DNA from: Gonium pectorale | Taxonomy: Eukaryota > Chlorophyta > Chlorophyceae > Chlamydomonadales > Volvocaceae | Assembly: GCA_001584585.1 (NCBI GenBank) | Contig: LSYV01000038.1 | Location: 404,762 to 468,761 of the forward strand | Direction: 5' to 3' | Length of the DNA: 64,000 nucleotides | In this document: positions 58,890-64,000 of the stretch, in pieces | Layout of the letters: every line of letters starts with the position of its first letter | How positions within the stretch are numbered: the stretch's first letter is position 1 | The notes under the pieces: generated by a model | What the model was told of the DNA's origin: nothing | The model's database searches: none | What the model saw: only the letters and a program-made list of their open reading frames with translations | Translations under genes and position numbers: made by a program

Positions 58890-61800
58890 CTACGCCGAGT
58901 CTCCAGCAGAGGCCTCACTAGTCACACTGTTGCGCTCTGCCGTTCCCCTGACCGTGTTGACGATGTAATTGAGCAGTCTAGCTGCCCGATTGCGAAGCTT
59001 GTCCCAGTGGTGCCTCAGCAGCAGGCCCATAAATCCCAGCAGCAGCGCTGTGTTCATGATCACGATTATCAGGCCCACGGCCATCTGTACCAATAGTGAA
59101 GGAATGGGCGGGGGCCACGTTGGTTTCAGGTGTGTGGAGGACAAGAGGGAAGCAGAATGCATGGGTGTGTATACACGTGGTGTTAGCATAGTTCAAGCTC
59201 ACAGCCCTACAATGCCCCAGAAATACCCGAGGCACACATGTTAGCTGGCATAGTTCCGTCAATGATTGATATAACTAGTCACACTGTTGCGCTCTGCCGT
59301 TCCCCTGACCGTGTTGACGATGTAATTGAGCAGTCTAGCTGCCCGATTGCGAAGCTTGTCCCAGCTGTGCCTCAGCAGCAGGCCCATAAATCCCAGCAGC
59401 AGTGCTGTGTTCATGACCAAGATTATCAGGCCCACGGCCATCTGTACCAATAGTGAAGGAATGGGCGGGGGCCACGTTGGTTCCAGGAGTGTGGAGGACA
59501 AGAGGGAAGCAGAATGCATGGGTGTGTATACACGTGGTGTTAGCATAGTTCAAGCTCACAGCCCTACAATGCCCCAGAAATACCCGAGGCACACATGTTA
59601 GCTGGCATAGTTCCGTCAATGATTGATATCGTAATTCGCATGGAATGGCTACACGTGCATATGTACGGCCGATAGCAAATAACTACAGTGTACAGTGCAG
59701 GACGTAGAAACGCGGGCCAGGTTTTGATTGTATGTGGCGCAATGAATGACACACTATTTTGAGCGTACCAGACCAGTCTGGGGCTGGTTTCAGTTCACCA
59801 GAGCATCCACCGTCTGCCGTTCATAGTGGTTCCCGAATCAACAGGATTCTGGTCTTGGCTCAGAGCACCTTCCCCTTTGGTGCTGATGTGTGTACCATGC
59901 CCCAGTGCTCACCGCAGGCCTTATGGCCAGGTTGTCGCTGACGACAAAGTACAGGCTGAGCGTGACGGTGAGGCTGAGGACGCCCAGCGAAAGGAACTCA
60001 AGCAGGATGATGGTGTGGTTGCGAACCGGCGCGCAGGTCATGTTAACGACCGAGATGGCAATGAAGGCGGCAAGCATGAGTAGGATCTGGTGGCTGACCT
60101 CGGGCAGGGAGCGCCCGAACACCTCCACCGCAACCAGGACCAGCTCCTCCAGCATCAGCACGCTCTCCCACCAGTAGTACTTCTCCCTGCATGAGCACCG
60201 CATGCAGGATTAGCATGTATGCATGTACAAAAGATTGGACGACGAATGGATGGTGCATGCCGCACCGTTCGATCCACGTTCTTATGTTGGGAGTCGGGTT
60301 ACGTTGTGCTACTACCTGCACTACTACTGGATGGGGCCTCCGGGGTGTATGCACGTCCATCTTCCTTTGGGACACGTTCATGCCTGCCCCAGATTCCGTA
60401 TATGCGCTTGGCCACTGTTTACCACCCGGACGGTTGTGTGAGGGCTGACCGGAAGTGTAGAGTGTGCCGCCCCAAGTGTGGGGCTTACTTATTCAGGCCA
60501 GAGGAATAGCGCCGAAACGGTAATTTGAAATCTCTTATGGCCCATACCCACCGCACCCAAAGGCTCTGATTACATTGATTGCCTTTCGCAGTTTCAAAAG
60601 AATGACGGAGTATCCTGGACCTTATGGCTCGTGAGAACACCCGGATGTAATGTAAGCTAACACATAATAGATTGAACGAAGTGATGGGTCCTTGCTGCCC
60701 GCTTTATTACGTGCAGAAAAGGCAAGAGCTAACAGAGATAGAGTATATTACGGACATGAACCTTCGATAGCGCGGACACAAGCAAGACGTACATGGGACG
60801 AAGCCACGTACGGACGACGTGCACATTGACCTACTACTCCCATCCAGCGAACCCACACTCACTTGTAACGGGCGTACAGGAAGCCGTAGCGCCGTTGGAC
60901 ATCGGGCCGATCGAGCTTGCCCTGATGGCGCCACAGCAGGGCGAATGAGCCGATGGGGGGGCCGAAGCAGACGAGGATGACCGCGGCAATGCCGATGGGG
61001 ACGTACAGACTCAGGTGCACGCCCGAGTAACACTCCTGGGCCATGTCTCGGATCCAGTAGCCGTAGCGCCAGGTGGCCTGGATGGGGTCCGGACGTGTGA
61101 GAGGTACAGTGTATTGCCAAAGTAGGCAGTTTCAAAGGGCAGAAGTAGCACGCACATCAAGCTGAACCCCATCGTGTATATATACGCTCTTTTGCACAGT
61201 AGTATTCATGGCACATGCCATGCCTCAATAACTGATGACATGCGCAACCAACCTGCTGCTGATCCGGGAAGGGCCCGCTTCGGTCGTCGATCAGGTAGCA
61301 CGCGAACACGCTCAGAGCCGCCTGGGCCCAGCCAGGGTAAAGGATGAAGACGGCGATGATAAAGACCAGGCCCAGCTGCTGCCTGACGCCCATGGCCTCG
61401 TCGAGGCGCGCAAGCTTGCCCATGAGGCGGCTCCGGTTGAACGAGTCAGACAGGGAGTGGGCGATGCGGGAGAGCTTGGAGCTCATTCGCCGCCGGAACG
61501 AGCGGGAGGAGGAGCGCGTGGGAGGCGGCGTGGTCAGGGCCCCTGCACGCTGCTTGGATCCGCTCCCCAGCTTGCCCTCGAGAGGTACCGCAGTTTCCCG
61601 GGCACTGGGCGCCCCGTCAAGCGGGATGGGCAGCGTGTCCTCTGGGAATGTGCAGGCGGCAGTTCCAGCGGTGCTGTCGACAGCGGTCTTGATTGTCTCG
61701 CCTATTGTACTGGCGGTCTTGTCCCTTGCTATGGCCTCTGCCTCAGCAGCCCCCGCCACAGGCGACGTACGTTGCTGTTGCTCTGCGGTCATGGTGCCTT

Positions 61801-64000
61801 CGGCGGCTTCCTCCTGGCGTTGTACCTGCAGCACCAGGAAGCCAGATTCGCTGCGGAGTTGCTGCGGCAACGCAGGCTCGCAGTCATGTTCAGGCTTCGC
61901 CAGCGTGGTCCCAAGCTCATCGATTATCTGGCGAAGGTTCGAGCGTCGGAGGTTGTAGGAGCGATACCATCGTGCGCAGTTGGCGAACGTATACCTGCAG
62001 GCGAATGTTCACGGGTCATGCACGCGACAGCTTTACATAAGTTCACATCACGAAAGGACTGTATGGAAGGGGTACTATCTAGATCCATTGCGTGCAGCGC
62101 TGGAGGCATGAACATGTGTTTGTAAGCATATATGCTTGGGGCTTGTATATACGGGATCACTAAGAAGCCCAGGCATCCTTAATGTAGACTTCCAGGAGCC
62201 CCTGCGCCCCATGATTGAGGGTGACCTACCTCAGTGTCCATACTGCCAGGCATACAGCCACGGTGGCGCACGGCACCAGCAGCGCCCCCAGCAGCTGCGC
62301 CCGCGCCTGCCCGCCGCTGGGCTGCTCGGGGAAGAAGCAGCTGTAGGCGAAGGCGATGGTGCTCTCCGCACCCGTGGCGGCGCTGACGATTCCCGAGAGC
62401 TTGGTTATGACGTCGGGGTAGGCCACGGGGAGGCGCGTGATGATGATGTAGTACTGCACGTGAATGATGGCCACCTGTACGTACGATGGGAAATTACAAT
62501 GGGCTTTGAACCTGGCTATACATACATCTAGCAAGCAAACGTGCAATCACCGCGTGCCCAGAATGGCCGTTCATCAGCTGATGAAAGGCCATTCTGCTGC
62601 ATCACTGAAAATTGAGTTTCAGTATGTTCTGGCTTCTCCTGCAGGGCGTACCTTCAATAACTCGGAGGGTGACGCTGTGCCGTGCTCAGGAGTTGGTTTG
62701 ACCTCCTTTTTCATGGTGCTAGTGGGGGCTTGAGCCGGGGCTGGGGCGCCGCCTTTTTCGCCCCCATCCTCGGCGGGCCCGATGTTCATGTTCTCAATGA
62801 GGTTGGTGAATAGAGTGTACAGCACCAGAGCCACGCCACCCAGGAACGAAAGCACAGCTAGCGCTGCATTCTTGGGGCCAGCGGGGCAGGGCCTGGGGCA
62901 GACAGGTCGCGTACGTAGCTAGTTTACAATTCCAGTACATAGGAACACAGCATGGCGCTGGCTGGGCAACGGCATGCGCTTCAGATTTAGTGTATTTTGT
63001 CAACACGTATAGTACATATGTTGCGGGCCGCAACTCCGTCCGCGGTTTCGATATTTCTTTATTTATTGCAAGCGAGTGCTCGAGTGCTGCGCAGCTCGTT
63101 ACTCCGACAAATACACCTCACACATAAACCAAGAGACGAACATGCTACGAGACGCTTACCTGCACTCGAACTCGGCGTTTATGAAGTGTCCTGGCTCACA
63201 AGCCGCGCACAGGTTGCTTGTGTAGCCCGCTGCGCACTGCAGCTGCAGGTACGGACCGGAACCCTCACGAGACTGGCCCCACCCAGCGCAAGCCGCCGCC
63301 AGGGCCGCAATGTCGGTAATGGCCCCACCCGTCTGGACCCTGTTTCTGTAGGCCACGATGGCGCTGCGGTCGAGGTTGGCTGCTGCCTGGTAGCCTAGCT
63401 GCTGACAAAGAGCTAGCCAGCTGGATCGATGGTCCTGCTGCTCCCCAGATTGCTGCTGAGCGCCAATAGAGAGGGTCTGGCTTGCCCATAACAGCGAAAC
63501 GTTACCGCTTGACACCATGACCTGCCAAGAAAGCCAAGGTTGGGCCGCAACCGGGTGGTGACAAACTCAGCCATTGAGAGCGGAGGGTATGCTCATCCGC
63601 CCCAGAGTTATGAGACCCCTTCATGGTGACCCGCTCAGGCCAGCACACCATTACCAAGGAAGTATGAAGGGAAGGAGCACGGTATGTGTGCTGATCCGGC
63701 ATTTAACACTCTCCGTAAAACGGAAAGGGCACGGCGGTATGCTGATCCGGCATCTACCCCCTCCATAGAAGGAAAGGAAAGGGCACGGTATGCTGATCCG
63801 GCAATAACAATCTACATAATGGCCACGTTCGGATCAGCACTGAAGCTTGCGAGTGGATACATGGGAAAGGCAAGCGCAAAGGGCAACGGGTCAGGCGCAA
63901 TATGGACTGCCCGGACGGACGGAGTACCCCGCACTCGCCTGGTACCCCACTGGGGACATGCGTTCTAGAGGGCCCCATCCCTGACTGGGATCGACGCTGT
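58890..64000 (-). CDS. Gene C: C-terminal part of a third mosaic surface protein (partial at window edge)
   Basis: Exons on the minus strand: a homologue of A exon 27 entering from the window edge (about 64000-63894), 63521-63160 (Cys-rich stalk, SYTSNLC-type motif), 62892-62652 (membrane segment 1), 62474-62230, 61994-61253 (cytoplasmic loop and YPGWAQAALSVFACY), 61077-60863 (RRYGFLYARYK), 60186-59913 (YYWWESVLMLEEL), then either 59441-59259 or 59084-58890 as terminal exon. Phases match A and B throughout. Protein identity to A is very high in 63521-63160 and in the membrane module, far higher than to B. In the edge exon the frame meets TGA at 63893-63891 unless an earlier donor is used, so either the splice differs from my A model or that part is damaged. 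Introns lack the MITE found in A. Confidence 0.8.
58917..59629 (-). repeat. 357-bp tandem duplication carrying the last exon of gene C
   Basis: The unit 58917-59273 is repeated at 59274-59629 with only a few differences (for example CACCACTGG against CACAGCTGG). Each copy contains the acceptor and the exon for VGLIIVIMNTALLLGFMGLL-type segment 7. The distal copy ends SVTSEASAGDSA then TAG at 58892-58890. The proximal copy reads across the duplication joint and ends SVTSYINH then TGA at 59261-59259. Both acceptors look usable. Confidence 0.9.
59913..62892 (-). other. Gene C membrane module, segments 1-6
   Basis: The six-segment stretch has the same exon lengths as in A and B where the fold is conserved (245, 215, 274 bp). 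The loop exon (742 bp) is shorter than in A (853 bp) but keeps VPLEGKLGSGSKQ and the Ser/Arg-rich 'TRSSSRSFRR...SRIAHSLSDSFNRSRL' tract. The first membrane exon is followed by a Glu/Lys/Pro-rich linker that differs from A. Confidence 0.85.
63655..63812. repeat. Minisatellite in gene C intron
   Basis: Three imperfect units of about 50-60 bp share GGGCACGG(CGG)TATGCTGATCCGGCA and a GGAAAGG-containing spacer. The array lies in the intron between the edge exon and 63521. Confidence 0.75.

Noticed and set aside
1..64000. CRISPR arrays, tRNA or rRNA genes, bacterial operons
   Set aside because: No regularly spaced short palindromic repeats, no cloverleaf with A and B boxes and no rRNA-like conserved stretches were noticed. 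Introns and the single polyadenylation signal found show a eukaryotic nuclear sequence.

Overview
The window looks like nuclear DNA of a chlorophyte green alga, probably of the volvocine/chlamydomonad kind. The reasons are dense GT-AG introns of about 100-1,200 bp, GC-rich coding exons, pherophorin-like runs of Pro with Ser, a TGTAA polyadenylation signal after one gene, and algal-type mosaic surface proteins. The species cannot be read from the sequence. All exon models below were built by hand from open frames, splice sites and phase continuity. Two 20-N assembly gaps are present (24562-24581 and 48047-48066).

Layout. 1-243: possible 3' end of an unknown gene. 244-3531: no supported gene. 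3532-26903 (+): gene A, 34 exons, about 3,845 aa. 26904-28445: 3' region of A and the spacer. 28446-44263 (+): gene B, a shorter paralogue of about 2,400 aa. 44264-46637: spacer. 46638-48156 (+): a retrotransposon-like insertion holding an assembly gap. 48360-56597 (-): gene D, a 672-aa ankyrin-repeat protein in 20 exons. 56681-about 57400 (+): a second insertion sharing the same 5' leader. 57400-58889: no supported gene. 58890-64000 (-): gene C, the C-terminal part of a third paralogue, closest to A and running off the window.

A, B and C are giant type I-like surface proteins. The order is signal peptide, an extracellular mosaic, a long parallel beta-helix built of GGA(I/V) coils rich in Asn, Ser and Thr, a Cys-rich stalk, and a C-terminal module of about seven membrane segments with a variable cytoplasmic loop. 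Gene A carries ricin-B-like, LysM, ShKT, PAN/apple-like and SRCR modules in front of the helix. Gene B has none of these that I can find and goes from Pro-rich linkers straight into the helix. The N-terminal modules of A sit on symmetric phase 1-1 exons, and in B single coils do too, which points to growth by exon shuffling and tandem exon duplication. The role of the proteins (sensing, adhesion, mating or prey/bacterial recognition) is inference. The ankyrin gene D shows a matching one-repeat-one-exon design with phase 0 introns.

Mobile DNA has shaped the locus. A 496-bp hAT-like MITE with a perfect 8-bp target duplication sits in a membrane-module intron of A. That stretch appears twice around an N gap, probably as an assembly chimera. 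The last exon of C is tandemly duplicated, giving two possible C termini.
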